Below are positions 9,491-19,319 of a DNA stretch of 64,000 bases, in pieces. The position numbers were made by a program, and so were the translations under genes. Below the pieces are notes generated by a model. The model was not told the origin of the DNA. It made no database searches and saw only the letters and a program-made list of their open reading frames with translations. The stretch is from Flammeovirgaceae bacterium. Lineage in GTDB: Bacteria; Bacteroidota; Bacteroidia; Cytophagales; Cyclobacteriaceae. The stretch lies in the NCBI GenBank assembly GCA_016712035.1, contig JADJRT010000003.1, positions 272,323-336,322 on the forward strand. Direction: 5' to 3'. Positions within the stretch are counted from its first letter, which is position 1; each line of letters starts with the position of its first letter.

Positions 9491-10368
9491 CTATTTTTTG
9501 TTAGCTATATAAACGCCTCCTAAAATGGCAACCATACCAATGAAGTGGCCGTAGCTAACTTCTCGCCATCAATAACGCCCCACATAACCGCTACAATCGG
9601 CATAATGTAGGTTACTGAACTCGCAAAGAGGGGTGTAGAGATTTTCAAAAGTTTTACAAACATAAGATTGGCAAGCGCGGTACTCATGAGCGCCAGCAAT
9701 ACAATAAAACCAAAAGCTTTCCAGGCACCGGGTGTTGTAGTAACTGTCGTTACAAAATCCGTGAAGCCGAACAGATAGATCGCTGCCAGTGGGCCAATAA
9801 ACAAAAGTGAAATACTGGTTATAGCCAGTGAACCAAGATCATGAATTTTGAACTTGACCCAATTTAAATTGGCTCCATACAAAGCACAGGCAACTACAAT
9901 GATCAAGGCATATACATTAAAACCAGTAACCGTTCCCCCTTCCCGCGAAAGCGCTAATAAAATTGTTCCGGTAAACGAGATGACAATACCCAGAATCGCG
10001 AATCCGCGAAAGCGCTGCGTAAAAAACAGGGCACCAATGATCATGGTCCATAAGGGTGATAATGTATTAAGAATTCCTGCGAGCGAGCTATTGAGTTGGG
10101 TTTGCGCCCAGGCAAATAAGAAAGCTGGAAAAAAAATTCCCATCAGTCCGGAGACCAAAAGTTTGTAAGAATCTCCTTGCTTTAATTCCTTAAGCCGGGG
10201 TAAAGCCAGTGGCAAAAGAAAAAGGGATGCTGCTGTTACACGCAATGCGCCCACCACATCGGGAGCAAACACTTTTAAGCCTTGTTTAATTAAAATAAAC
10301 GAAGTGCCCCAGATAAGGGAAAGTGTGATCAGCAAAAATACAGCAGTGAAATTTTTATTTTGTGACAT
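9491..10368 (-). CDS. EamA/DMT-family transporter, frameshifted at the 3' end
   Basis: Inner-membrane permease of the drug/metabolite transporter superfamily with two EamA repeats, about ten hydrophobic segments and no signal peptide. It begins MSQNKNFTAVFLLITLSLIWGTSFILIKQGL, the typical first helix. One C is missing at about 9549; adding it gives HFIGMVAILGGVYIANKK, a standard EamA C-terminus, ending at 9491. Members export amino acids or metabolites, but the substrate cannot be inferred. It lies 83 bases downstream of dusB on the same strand. Confidence 0.88.
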
Positions 10369-10451
10369 GTGGCGCCCTGCAGCTTAACAAAGTGCGCGCA
10401 AAGAACGATAATCGGCTAAGGAATTCAAATCTGCTTTCTTGCTATTTGTCA

Positions 10452-11446
10452 TCAGACTTCAAGCGGAACAGCGCTGAAGGTTTCGATTACCTCATTCAAA
10501 ATTGCATTGACTTCATCTTGGGTAAGTGCCTCCACCAACCGCGTGCGAAACGGTTTAAAATCCGGTGTTCCTCTAAAGTAGTTTGAATAATGTCTGCGCA
10601 TTTCAAAGATGCCTAACTTGTCGCCCTTCCAACGAATGGAAAAATCCAAATGCTTGCGTGTTGTATTAACGCGCTCCATCATGTCTGGTGGCTGTAGTTC
10701 CGTTCCGGTATTGAAATAATATTTTATCTCATTAAACACCCAGGGAGAACCGATAGCAGCGCGACCAATCATGAGACCATCTACTCCATATCTATCTCTG
10801 TATTCCAATGCCTTTTGTGGCGAATCAATATCGCCATTGCCAAACACTGGAATTTTCATCCGTGGGTTTTCTTTTATTTTTCCAATCAAGGTCCAATCCG
10901 CTTCGCCCTTATACATCTGCACGCGCGTGCGTCCATGTATCGTTAAGGCTTGAATACCTATGTCTTGTAAGCGCTCAGCAACTTCCACAACATTTTTGGT
11001 ATTATCATCCCAGCCCAACCGGGTTTTTACAGTTACCGGCAAATGCGTTGCCTTCACAATCTCGGCAGTCATCTGTACCATCTTTGGAATGTCTTGCAAC
11101 AATGCCGCACCGGCCCCGCGGCAAGCCACTGCTTTAACTGGGCAACCATAATTGATATCGATCAAATCAGGATTAGCCGCTGTCGCAATCTGTGCCGATT
11201 GCACCATGTTGCCGATATCGCCCCCAAATAGTTGAATGCCGATAGGTCGTTCGTATTCGAAAATGTCAAGTTTCTGACGGCTCTTGGCTGCATCACGAAT
11301 GAGGCCTTCAGAAGAAATGAACTCTGTATACATTAAATCTGCACCCCCTTCTTTACAAACTGCACGAAAAGGCGGATCACTCACATCCTCCATGGGAGCG
11401 AGCAAGAGCGGGAACTCCCTAGCTGTATGTTACCGATTTGTACCAA
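10452..11446 (-). CDS. dusB: tRNA-dihydrouridine synthase, DusB type
   Basis: Flavoenzyme that reduces specific uridines of tRNA to dihydrouridine. It has a TIM-barrel FMN domain with LLLAPMEDVSDPPFRAV at the N-terminus, INYGCPVKAVACRGAGAALL (catalytic Cys of the CPxK motif; the residue after CP is V, as in several Bacteroidota), TVKTRLGWD, LTIHGRTR and the GNGDI phosphate-binding motif. The uninterrupted frame starts only at an internal Met (11405). The conserved preceding residues VQIGNIQLGEFP are recovered by adding one G at about 11416, which points to a TTG start at 11446. C-terminal tRNA-binding helical domain present. Confidence 0.92.
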
Positions 11447-11506
11447 ATTTGATATTTAACCTAAAACTCCGTTGTTTGCGACCACAAAATTAACCCTTTT
11501 GTCGAG

Positions 11507-12442
11507 ATGTCTGAACTGACAGGGATTTCCAACCGACATCCCCTTATATCTGTTATTTTCATTTTACTTACCATGGCCATTGGCTTTATTGTCATTGGTC
11601 CTGCCATTGGCTTTTTGATCGCGCTTCCGTTCTATGATGGAAATATTTTTGAGTTAACCGAAAAAATTACAAACCCAATAAATAATCCCGAAATCAGAAT
11701 GCCCCTTATTATAATTCAAGGAGGCGCCACCCTATTCGGATTAATCCTGATTCCGTTTCTTTACTTACTTTCCATTGAACGGGTAAATCCAGTCCAATGG
11801 CTTACAAGCAAATCAACTTCGTGGTTGATCATTCTAGTAACGGCCGCCATTGTTTTGTCATTTATGGCACCTAACACAGTATTTATTGAGTGGAACGCGA
11901 CAGCTACTTTTCCTGAATTCCTAAAAGATTTTGAACACTGGGCCCGTGAGCGGGAAGATCTTGCTGAAAAGCTTACAAAGTTCTTTGTCGCCTTTGAATC
12001 GGATGGTCAGTTCCTGATTGGCGTTGTTGTAATAGCTGTCCTCCCGGCTATAGGAGAAGAACTTGTCTTTCGCGGCATGCTGCAACCTGAACTCTATCGC
12101 GCCACGGGAAATCAGCATGCTGCTGTCTGGATTTCGGCTATCATATTCAGTGCCTTCCACATGCAGTTTTTTGGCTTTGTACCCCGCATGTTGTTAGGTG
12201 CCTTGTTTGGATACCTCTATGTTTGGTCAGGTAATTTACTTTTGCCTATGGTTGCCCATTTTGTAAATAACGGATTTTCAGTACTGATGATGTACCTCTA
12301 CCAAAAAGGAACAATTGCTGTTGATATGGAATCCCCGGAAGCAGCACCTTGGCCATTAGTACTTATTTTTACGATCATCTTTGGCGCCTTGCTTTACTAC
12401 TTCAAAAAGTATCATCAATCAACTAACCAATCAGTAGTGTGA
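11507..12442 (+). CDS. CPBP-family intramembrane glutamic endopeptidase
   Basis: Multi-pass membrane protein with the Abi/CaaX (CPBP) signature: GEELVFRGMLQPEL (residues about 185-198, EExxxR), FSAFHMQFFGFVPRMLLG (second motif, conserved His) and MVAHFVNNGFSV (third motif). Relatives cleave within membranes; roles range from prenyl-protein processing to bacteriocin immunity, and the role here is unknown. Its stop overlaps the GTG start of cdsA by four bases, so the two are translationally coupled. That association suggests an envelope function, but this is inference. Confidence 0.88.
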   Translation: MSELTGISNRHPLISVIFILLTMAIGFIVIGPAIGFLIALPFYDGNIFELTEKITNPINNPEIRMPLIIIQGGATLFGLILIPFLYLLSIERVNPVQWLTSKSTSWLIILVTAAIVLSFMAPNTVFIEWNATATFPEFLKDFEHWAREREDLAEKLTKFFVAFESDGQFLIGVVVIAVLPAIGEELVFRGMLQPELYRATGNQHAAVWISAIIFSAFHMQFFGFVPRMLLGALFGYLYVWSGNLLLPMVAHFVNNGFSVLMMYLYQKGTIAVDMESPEAAPWPLVLIFTIIFGALLYYFKKYHQSTNQSVV

Positions 12443-13284
12443 CGGCACTCAGTAAATTCAGCAACCTGACTCAACGACTTATTACTGCTATTTTAGGTGC
12501 AGCCGGTATTGTGTTTGGCATTGTATACAGCGAGTGGACTTACTTCATTATCTTTTTTATCATTTGTGTTTTTTCGCTTATAGAATTTTATAAACTTACC
12601 CTACTTGATGGATTAGTGCCTCAAAAAACTTTTGGCACGCTTTGTGGCATTGCTATTTTTTGTCTCTCCTTTTTTATTGAGCGCGGAGATATTTCGTATC
12701 GCTATTACTTCCTGATTTTTCCAACTGTTTCGTGCGTGTATATGATCAAACTTTATAAAAAGTTTGAGCGCAAACCTTTTACGAATATCGCCTACACCTT
12801 TCTCGGCATTTTTTATGTGGCTGTGCCTTTCATGCTTTTAAATATTGCCGCCTTCGAAAATCAAGTGTATGACTATCAGATAATCTTTGGTTGCCTTTTT
12901 ATTTTATGGGCCAGCGACTCAGGTGCTTACTTTGCGGGTACCCTTTTTGGGAAGCGAAAATTGTTTGAACGCATCTCTCCAAAAAAATCGTGGGAAGGAT
13001 TTATTGGTGGAGCCGCTTTAGCTTTTTCGTTCGCCTATGGACTTCCCTATTTCTTCAGTGCTATTGGTCACGAACCCACCATTCGCTCGTGGCAATGGAT
13101 GGTCATTGGCGTAATCATTATTATTGGCGGCACTTTTGGCGATCTGGTCGAATCGTTGCTAAAACGCAGTATTGAAATAAAAGACTCTGGGGATAGTTTG
13201 CCGGGCCACGGTGGGTTTCTCGATCGTTTTGATGGGCTGCTGATTTCTGCACCCTTTATTGTAGCGTTTTTGGAGATATTTTGA
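12439..13284 (+). CDS. cdsA: Phosphatidate cytidylyltransferase
   Basis: Makes CDP-diacylglycerol from CTP and phosphatidic acid, the branch point of phospholipid synthesis, in the inner membrane. About eight hydrophobic segments precede the family signature ESLLKRSIEIKDSGDSLPGHGGFLDRFD near the C-terminus, with its catalytic aspartates. WASDSGAYFAGTLFGKRKLFERISPKKSWEG is also typical. Translation starts at GTG 12439, overlapping the TGA of the CPBP gene. With psd downstream at 14717 it forms the phosphatidylethanolamine branch. Confidence 0.95.
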   Translation: MTALSKFSNLTQRLITAILGAAGIVFGIVYSEWTYFIIFFIICVFSLIEFYKLTLLDGLVPQKTFGTLCGIAIFCLSFFIERGDISYRYYFLIFPTVSCVYMIKLYKKFERKPFTNIAYTFLGIFYVAVPFMLLNIAAFENQVYDYQIIFGCLFILWASDSGAYFAGTLFGKRKLFERISPKKSWEGFIGGAALAFSFAYGLPYFFSAIGHEPTIRSWQWMVIGVIIIIGGTFGDLVESLLKRSIEIKDSGDSLPGHGGFLDRFDGLLISAPFIVAFLEIF

Positions 13285-13340
13285 TTCATTCATTATCTCA
13301 GAATCTAATCATCCATTAAGTTTTTCATCCCTAACAACCC

Positions 13341-13369
13341 TTTGGTAATACCGAATTTCTATATCTTTG
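13341..13369 (+). promoter_or_regulatory. Bacteroidota-type promoter of the glutamate dehydrogenase gene
   Basis: TTTG (13341-13344), 17 bases and TATCTTTG (13362-13369) fit the TTTG...TAnnTTTG pattern with a slightly short spacer. A start near 13376 would leave a leader of about 60 bases before the ATG at 13439, the largest clear leader in this part of the window. Confidence 0.6.
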
Positions 13370-13438
13370 CAACCGATTTAGGGGGCTAAAATCAAACTTT
13401 TACCAACGTCCCCGACCCACTCAAATCTCTAAAACTTT

Positions 13439-14617
13439 ATGGCATACATAGAACCTGCTCCGCTTCTTGACAAGGAAAACCCGTTTGAGGCAATGATGTC
13501 GCGGTTTCACACCGCTTCACAAATTCTGGGGTTGGAAGACGAAGTTTATAACGTGCTTAAATCACCCGCCAAACAGGTGATTGTTTCCTTGCCCGTAACG
13601 ATGGATGACGGTAGCATCAAGGTATTTGAAGGCTACCGGGTAATTCACTCCACTATTCTTGGTCCTTCTAAAGGCGGAATTCGCTTTGATCCGCATGTTA
13701 ATCTGGATGAAGTAAAGGCCTTGGCTGCCTGGATGACCTGGAAGTGTGCTGTGGTGGATATCCCCTATGGCGGAGGTAAAGGTGGTGTAACCTGCAACCC
13801 ACGGGAAATGAGTGCCGGTGAGATTGAACGTTTAATGCGATCCTATACACAAGCACTTGTAGATGTTTTTGGACGCGGCTGTTGTTACCGGCAAACCAAT
13901 CGTAATGGGAGGCTCGTTAGGAAGAACCGAAGCTACCGGAAGAGGCGTTATGGTTTCTACGCTGGCTGCTATGGAGAAATTGAAAATCAATCCTTACAAA
14001 GCAACGTGTGCGGTGCAGGGTTTTGGAAATGTGGGCTCATGGGCAGCACGTCTTCTTGCAGAGCGCGGTTTGAAAGTAGTGGCCGTAAGCGATATATCAG
14101 GGGCATACTATAATGAAAATGGAATCGATATTGATGCGGCTATTGCTTACCGCGATAAGAAGAAGGGCTCTCTGGATGGGTACGCGGAGGTTGAAAAAAT
14201 AAATGGCGCAGATGTACTGACACTACCCGTGGATGTACTCGTGCCAGCCGCTACCGAAGATGTGATTACCAGTAGCAACGCAGGAAAATTCAAGCGAAGC
14301 TGATTGTAGAGGGAGCCAACGGACCAACTTCCTCGAAAGCAGATAGTATTATTTACGCACAAGCAATCAGCGTGGTTCCCGACATTCTTGCCAACGCAGG
14401 TGGCGTTACCGTTTCTTATTTTGAGTGGGTGCAAAATCGTTTGGGATATAAATGGACAGCCGAGCGAGTAAATCGCAGGAGCGACCGGATTATGAAGGAT
14501 GCTTTTAACAATGTTCATAAAACATCCATTCAATACAATGTTTCGTTGCGCATTGCCGCTTATATGGTGGCCATTGATAAAGTAGCCAAAACGTACAAAT
14601 ACAGAGGTGGATATTGA
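13439..14617 (+). pseudogene. Glu/Leu/Phe/Val-type dehydrogenase with an internal deletion and a frameshift
   Basis: NAD(P)-dependent amino-acid dehydrogenase, probably glutamate dehydrogenase, interconverting glutamate and 2-oxoglutarate plus ammonia. The N-terminal domain is normal: GPSKGGIRFDPHVN, then PYGGGKGGV with the catalytic Lys. The Rossmann half TGRGVMVSTLAAME...GFGNVGSWAARLL is also normal. Between VDVFG (about 13874) and VVTGKPIVMGGSLG about 30-35 codons expected in the family are absent. They include the PAPDMGT-type loop carrying the catalytic Asp, and the frame changes across the gap. A second break at about 14291 (AAA read as AA) separates NAGKFK from KLIVEGANGPT. Ends VAKTYKYRGGY. 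As written it cannot make an active enzyme; the deletion may be real or an assembly loss. Confidence 0.85.
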
Positions 14618-14716
14618 AATGGTATTTCAGTAACTAGTTGCCAGCATTATACTTTCGATCTTCGGATTGTAGGATAAAATGCTGAACTTTGGGTTTTCAA
14701 ACCCCGAACGTAAACG

Positions 14717-15373
14717 ATGACAATTCATAGAGAAGGCCGCACCCTATTATTTATTTTATTGATAGTTCTATTTGGGCTTAATTGGGCGGTCTCATATTTT
14801 TTTCCAAGCCAATTGGTTGTTCATAACATATTGATTGGGGTAAGCATTGTCTTTTATCTTATCATCCTCCAATTTTTTAGGATTCCCATTTTTCAGATCA
14901 AGAAAAACGAAAATCAGGTTTTAGCTCCAGCCGATGGAAAAGTGGTAGTGATTGAAGAAACGGATGAACCCGAATATTTGAAGTCGCGCAGAAAGCAAGT
15001 TTCCATTTTCATGTCGCCCATCAATGTGCATATAAACAGAATGCCGGTATCGGGTACAATCTCCTACGCAAAATATCACCCAGGCAAATACCTGGTGGCC
15101 TGGCATCCAAAATCAAGTACTGAAAACGAACGCACCACGCTGGTAGCAAAAATGAATTCTGGTACCGAAATTCTATTCAGACAAATTGCCGGTGCCTTAG
15201 CACGAAGAATTAAATGGTATGTAAAGGAAGGACAACCCTTGCAACAAGGCGATGAATTTGGATTTATCAAATTCGGATCGCGCGTAGATATATTTTTACC
15301 GCTATCTGCAAAGGTCTCTGTCAAGATAGGCGACATCACCAAAGGTGGTAAAACAGTTATTGCCGAATTCTAA
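14717..15373 (+). CDS. psd: Phosphatidylserine decarboxylase, short (type II) form
   Basis: Pyruvoyl-dependent enzyme that decarboxylates phosphatidylserine to phosphatidylethanolamine. At 218 residues it matches the short form found in Bacteroidota and archaea. Two hydrophobic segments (about residues 8-55) anchor it, followed by VLAPADGKVVVIEE, IFMSPINVHINRMPVSG and the self-cleavage site FGSRVDIFLP, in which the Ser of GS becomes the pyruvoyl group. It is separated from cdsA by the damaged dehydrogenase gene. Intact. Confidence 0.95.
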   Translation: MTIHREGRTLLFILLIVLFGLNWAVSYFFPSQLVVHNILIGVSIVFYLIILQFFRIPIFQIKKNENQVLAPADGKVVVIEETDEPEYLKSRRKQVSIFMSPINVHINRMPVSGTISYAKYHPGKYLVAWHPKSSTENERTTLVAKMNSGTEILFRQIAGALARRIKWYVKEGQPLQQGDEFGFIKFGSRVDIFLPLSAKVSVKIGDITKGGKTVIAEF

Positions 15374-15523
15374 TGCCTTCAATTCATCAAAATTATTTGC
15401 CTTTCATAAACAATATGATGGATACGCATGTTTTCAAGATCATAATACTTATCTTTCTAAAATGAACCAGTCAAAGAATTGTGATCAGACCGGCAGTCGA
15501 AGAACTATTTGAATTTGAATCTT

Positions 15524-16648
15524 ATGAGCCTGAATCTAAACATTAAGTTTTCCAATAATCAGAAGGATTTTTTTGTGACCCTGAATCAACGGGTTAACGC
15601 CTATTTTAAGACTAAACAGATTGAACGTACTGCGAATAGTGAAATGGTTATCAAAACCATTTTTATGTTTTCATTGTATCTGGTCCCCTATTTTTTATTG
15701 ATTGGTGGCATAACCTCTAATCCCTGGATCATGCTTGGTCTTTGTGCTGTTATGGGTTTAGGAATGGCTGGCATTGGTCTTTCTATTATGCACGATGCTA
15801 ATCATGGTGCGTACTCAACCAAGCCGTGGATAAATAATTTACTCGGTCTTTCTCTTAATCTGGTGGGTGGCCATGCACTTAACTGGAAAGTTCAACACAA
15901 TGTGTTACACCACACGTATACCAATGTTCACGATGTAGATGAAGATATCAGTCCACGCGGAATTATTCGTATGGCTCCGGCATCCAAGTGGATCCCTCTC
16001 CATAAGTTTCAACATTACTATGCCTGGTTTTTTTATGGCCTGATGACCTTAGTGTGGGTAACGGTAAAATATTTTTCTCGAATTGTAAAATACCAACGCG
16101 AAGGATTGGTAAAAAAACAAAGAACTTCTGCCACGCGCGAGTGGATTACGATGTTGACAACCAAAGCAATTTACTACACCTATATTTTCGTGATCCCTAT
16201 GTGGTTGCTTCCAGTGTCCTTTTGGCAAGTAGTTATTGGCTTTGTTGTGATGCATTACATTGCCGGCTTTATTCTTGCCATGATTTTTCAGCCTGCTCAC
16301 GTAATAGAAGGCACTGAATATCCACTACCCGATGAAAATGGAAATCTGGAAAACACCTGGGCCATCCATCAATTGCATACAACAACAAACTTTGGCCATA
16401 AAGAAAAACTTTTCTCGTGGTATGTGGGCGGCCTTAACTACCAGGTTGAACATCATCTTTTCCCCAACATCTGCCATGTGCATTATCGCGATCTGGCAAA
16501 GATTGTGAAGCAAACAGCAGGCGAATTCAACTTGCCCTATAAATCAAAAGAAACTTTCTTTGAGGCCGTTGCCGCTCATGCGCGTCAATTGAAAACTCTT
16601 AGTGCGAAGCCCACTCGAAATACTCGAGAAATAGCAGTAGCTGCCTAA
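15524..16648 (+). CDS. Membrane fatty-acid desaturase (acyl-lipid/linoleoyl-CoA desaturase-like)
   Basis: Di-iron integral membrane desaturase with the three histidine boxes of the family: HDANHG, HNVLHHTYTN and QVEHHLFP. Four main hydrophobic segments are present (for example IFMFSLYLVPYFLLIGG). It resembles front-end (delta-6 type) desaturases but lacks a fused cytochrome b5 domain; the electron donor would be separate, and the plant-type ferredoxin at 17960-18283 is a possible but unproven candidate. Start chosen at 15524 (MSLNLNIKF); an ATG at 15509 in the same frame is possible. Converges with recO with a five-base gap. Confidence 0.9.
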   Translation: MSLNLNIKFSNNQKDFFVTLNQRVNAYFKTKQIERTANSEMVIKTIFMFSLYLVPYFLLIGGITSNPWIMLGLCAVMGLGMAGIGLSIMHDANHGAYSTKPWINNLLGLSLNLVGGHALNWKVQHNVLHHTYTNVHDVDEDISPRGIIRMAPASKWIPLHKFQHYYAWFFYGLMTLVWVTVKYFSRIVKYQREGLVKKQRTSATREWITMLTTKAIYYTYIFVIPMWLLPVSFWQVVIGFVVMHYIAGFILAMIFQPAHVIEGTEYPLPDENGNLENTWAIHQLHTTTNFGHKEKLFSWYVGGLNYQVEHHLFPNICHVHYRDLAKIVKQTAGEFNLPYKSKETFFEAVAAHARQLKTLSAKPTRNTREIAVAA

Positions 16649-16653
16649 GGGAC

Positions 16654-17319
16654 TTACTGTAAAACTTCGCGTAAAACAGGTAGTGATTTCATTTCGCCAA
16701 AATTGTCGATATGATTGCTGTAAAAGCGAAGGAGGCTTATTAAAAGCGTTTGCCGTTGATCGTAATTCATGGGCACGGGGGTTTCATAGTCTGCGTGCAT
16801 TAATTCCTTAAGCAACTGTTCTTCTTCCTTATCCATCCAGTGACCACCAATAATCTCTTCGGTCAGGTTAGGACCAAACCCAAGATGTTTACTTAATCCC
16901 AACAAAAAAATCAGATGGAAGTTCTCGAAATGAAGTTGCCTATCGAGAAGCAGTAATGATCGGGAAATGAACTCATGAATTTCTTCAGCGTGACTTTGTT
17001 CCTTTACTGCTTTATTCAACACTTCGATAATAAACATGGCGATGGCCGATTTACGAACTACGTGTGTTATCGAATGATAGGGGTGATAACATTTCACTTC
17101 CTTTATTCGAAGAATATTGGCGTTCTCTTTATAGTAGACAACCAAATCCAAAAGTGTGAGGGGTTGATAGAGGGCTATCTTACTTCGTTTGGAATTGCTT
17201 CTTACCCCATTAACTATATAACTCTGTAATCCAAAAACCTCCGTAAAAATATTAACAATTATGGATGTCTCACCATACTTGGTAAATCGAAAAACAATAC
17301 CCTTGGTTTTATGGAGCAC
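16654..17319 (-). CDS. recO: DNA repair protein RecO
   Basis: RecFOR-pathway mediator that anneals single strands and helps load RecA on SSB-coated DNA. The N-terminal OB fold is visible as KTKGIVFRFTKYGETSIIVNIFTEVFGLQSYIVNGVRS, followed by a helical domain. At 221 residues it is slightly short for RecO but complete at both ends. The zinc-binding cysteines of some homologues are not seen. It is the last gene of the ferredoxin-tdk-recO minus-strand group, one base after the tdk stop. Confidence 0.92.
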   Translation of the reverse strand: MLHKTKGIVFRFTKYGETSIIVNIFTEVFGLQSYIVNGVRSNSKRSKIALYQPLTLLDLVVYYKENANILRIKEVKCYHPYHSITHVVRKSAIAMFIIEVLNKAVKEQSHAEEIHEFISRSLLLLDRQLHFENFHLIFLLGLSKHLGFGPNLTEEIIGGHWMDKEEEQLLKELMHADYETPVPMNYDQRQTLLISLLRFYSNHIDNFGEMKSLPVLREVLQ

Positions 17320-17320
17320 G

Positions 17321-17917
17321 TTAGTTTTTAGGTTTGCTCATATGCTGGAAGAATGCCTGCCTGCTCCGGGCTTCATAAGAATCTTTTTCGCCAAGCATTA
17401 CTTTGGCATCATTGGCATTTAGCCGAAACGAATAAGAAGCAAGCTCTCCGGTTTGCGCACAAATGGCATGCACCTTGGTAACATATTCTGCCACGGCCAA
17501 TAAATGAGGCATCGGGCCAAAAGGCTTACCTTCATAGTCCATATCCAGGCCGGCTACAATAACCCGCTTGCCACTATTGGCAAGGGCATTGCACACCTCT
17601 ATGATGGAGTCATCAAAAAATTGTGCTTCGTCAATTCCTACCACATCGCACGTCCCAGCCAATAAGATTATGTCGTTGGCAAAGTCTACGGGTGTGGAGC
17701 GAATCTCGCGCTCGCTATGAGAAACAATTTTCTTATCATGATAGCGGGTGTCCACACTGGGCTTAAAAATTTCTACCTTTTGTTTTGCAATCAGCGCCCG
17801 GTTAAGCCTTCGAATCAGCTCTTCCGTTTTACCCGAAAACATGCAACCACAGATAACTTCAATCCATCCGCTTTTGTCAGGCTTATTACTTCTACCCAGT
17901 TGAGGTTCAATAAACAT
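17321..17917 (-). CDS. tdk: Thymidine kinase
   Basis: ATP-dependent phosphorylation of thymidine in pyrimidine salvage. Type II thymidine kinase features: P-loop CGCMFSGKTEEL (residues about 23-34), DEAQFF Walker B-like motif, and the lasso segment LDMDYEGKPFGPM. The zinc site is degenerate: of the usual four cysteines only the HAICAQTGE one is evident in the expected region, a pattern also seen in some Bacteroidota homologues. Full length (198 aa). Confidence 0.95.
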   Translation of the reverse strand: MFIEPQLGRSNKPDKSGWIEVICGCMFSGKTEELIRRLNRALIAKQKVEIFKPSVDTRYHDKKIVSHSEREIRSTPVDFANDIILLAGTCDVVGIDEAQFFDDSIIEVCNALANSGKRVIVAGLDMDYEGKPFGPMPHLLAVAEYVTKVHAICAQTGELASYSFRLNANDAKVMLGEKDSYEARSRQAFFQHMSKPKN

Positions 17918-17959
17918 AGTGCAAGTTAAGATTTTAGAGATACACCTTCCGACATCACC

Positions 17960-18283
17960 TTAGGCTGTATAGTCAAGATGAGGCAATTTATTTTCATCGG
18001 GCACCCGAACTTTGCAATAGTCCGATGCATAGGTCTGGCAAGCCAATCGTTCACCATCTGCCAATTCGCCTTTTTTACGATACCCCTCTTCGGCTATGGA
18101 AGGGGTAGATAAATGGGTGGCGCCCTCCAGCACGATCATTTTGCAAGTGGTACACCGGCCTTTACCGCCACACGCGTGCATCCAGTCTATATAGTTTGAA
18201 TGAAAAATTTTTAAAACGGAAGCCCGGTCTTCATTCGAGTAGACTTCTTTTTGAGCCAAATTTTCAATCACTATCTTTACCAT
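17960..18283 (-). CDS. 2Fe-2S ferredoxin, plant/adrenodoxin fold
   Basis: 107-residue electron carrier with cysteine ligands in CGGKGRCTTCK (spacing C-x5-C-x2-C) and a later CQT, the pattern of [2Fe-2S] ferredoxins. Probable cytosolic location, since there is no signal peptide. It heads the tdk-recO group, but no functional link is known. The redox partner is unidentified; the nearby desaturase on the opposite strand is only a guess. Confidence 0.9.
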   Translation of the reverse strand: MVKIVIENLAQKEVYSNEDRASVLKIFHSNYIDWMHACGGKGRCTTCKMIVLEGATHLSTPSIAEEGYRKKGELADGERLACQTYASDYCKVRVPDENKLPHLDYTA

Positions 18284-18339
18284 AATAACCTGACAGGAAT
18301 GAAGTAAGCCTGGTTAACAAGAATACAAAATATTAACTC

Positions 18340-19319
18340 ATGGACGAAAAGATTAGTTTGAAGTCGGTAGATCAATACGCAATAAAATATGCCAATCAAC
18401 TGGCCGATTCATTCTTTTCAAAGCAAGAAAAATTAGTGGCCCCGAAATACTGTCGCTATGCGAAGTAAAGCAGGTGAATCTATTTGTGATTAGTGACTTG
18501 CTTAGCGTTTGGCAGCAGGAAAGCCAAAAACTAAAAAGTCCTTACTTCGATTACGAAGCCAAGCCTGTCATCGAAATTATCAATCAATTTCAAAATACCT
18601 TAAGCAATCACATCTTAATTGGAAAAGCGGATTTTCTCCCCTTACTAAAAAAGGCCGTAAGCCAAACACTGTACCTGATTTTGGCTCCCTATGATTTTTA
18701 TGCAGATACCCTGGAGGGTAAAGGTCACGAATCTCTGCAAACCCAAGCCTTGAAGAATAAAGTCAAGTATATTAAGATCAATCAGGCGCCTCTTGAAAAA
18801 CTACTGGCGCATCTTCAGGAAAAAAATATCACTACCCTTACGGGGAAAGAAGCCTTTGCGCTACTCGATCACATTCTGGAAGAAGTGAATTTTACACCCG
18901 AAGATTTTGAATCGTATATCGTTGTTTTTAACAAGATACATCCTGTAGAAATTGAAAGTTTTTACGGAACTCAGCCAAAGCCCGCACCCGAGTTAAAATC
19001 TAAGGTAGAAATTACGAGCAAGCCCCAAGTGATTGCAGAAATCATCGAAGCAAAAGCTACCCCAACGCTGGCCGACAATCTGGCGAAGCAGAAGACGGTA
19101 AAGCTCAAGGAAAGTTTGACCATCAATCAAAAATTCATGTTTACCAAGATTTTATTTCATGGTGATTTTGAAATCTTTTCGGAAGCCATCGACAAACTGG
19201 ATCGATTGGATAATTTGACGCAAGCCATGAAATTTATTGATGATGGTTACCCCGATTGGGACATTGAAAGCGAGGAGTATGAAGAGTTTATTGAGATACT
19301 CCAGAATCGGTTTAATTAA
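18340..19319 (+). CDS. Conserved hypothetical protein (about 326 aa), frameshifted near the 5' end
   Basis: Soluble, acidic protein of unknown function. Translation from the ATG at 18340 (MDEKISLKSVDQYAIKYANQ) leaves the frame near 18445, where one C is missing from a C run; correction gives EILSLCEVKQVNLFVISDLL and the rest is continuous. Three parts are visible: an N-terminal helical region, a low-complexity lysine/glutamate/proline linker (residues about 205-245), and a compact C-terminal segment NQKFMFTKILFHGDFEIF...FIDDGYPDWDIES. I recall similar C-terminal segments in uncharacterised Bacteroidota proteins but cannot name a family. Its stop overlaps the rodA stop on the other strand by four bases. 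Confidence 0.72.

Noticed and set aside
10808..11231. Several overlapping plus-strand open frames opposite dusB
   Set aside because: Their translations are the antisense of a well-conserved gene, with Arg/Pro/Cys-rich composition and no family resemblance.
13863..14303. Separate short dehydrogenase gene starting at 13863
   Set aside because: It is the Rossmann half of the same dehydrogenase as 13439-13875; the ATG is an accident of the deletion junction.
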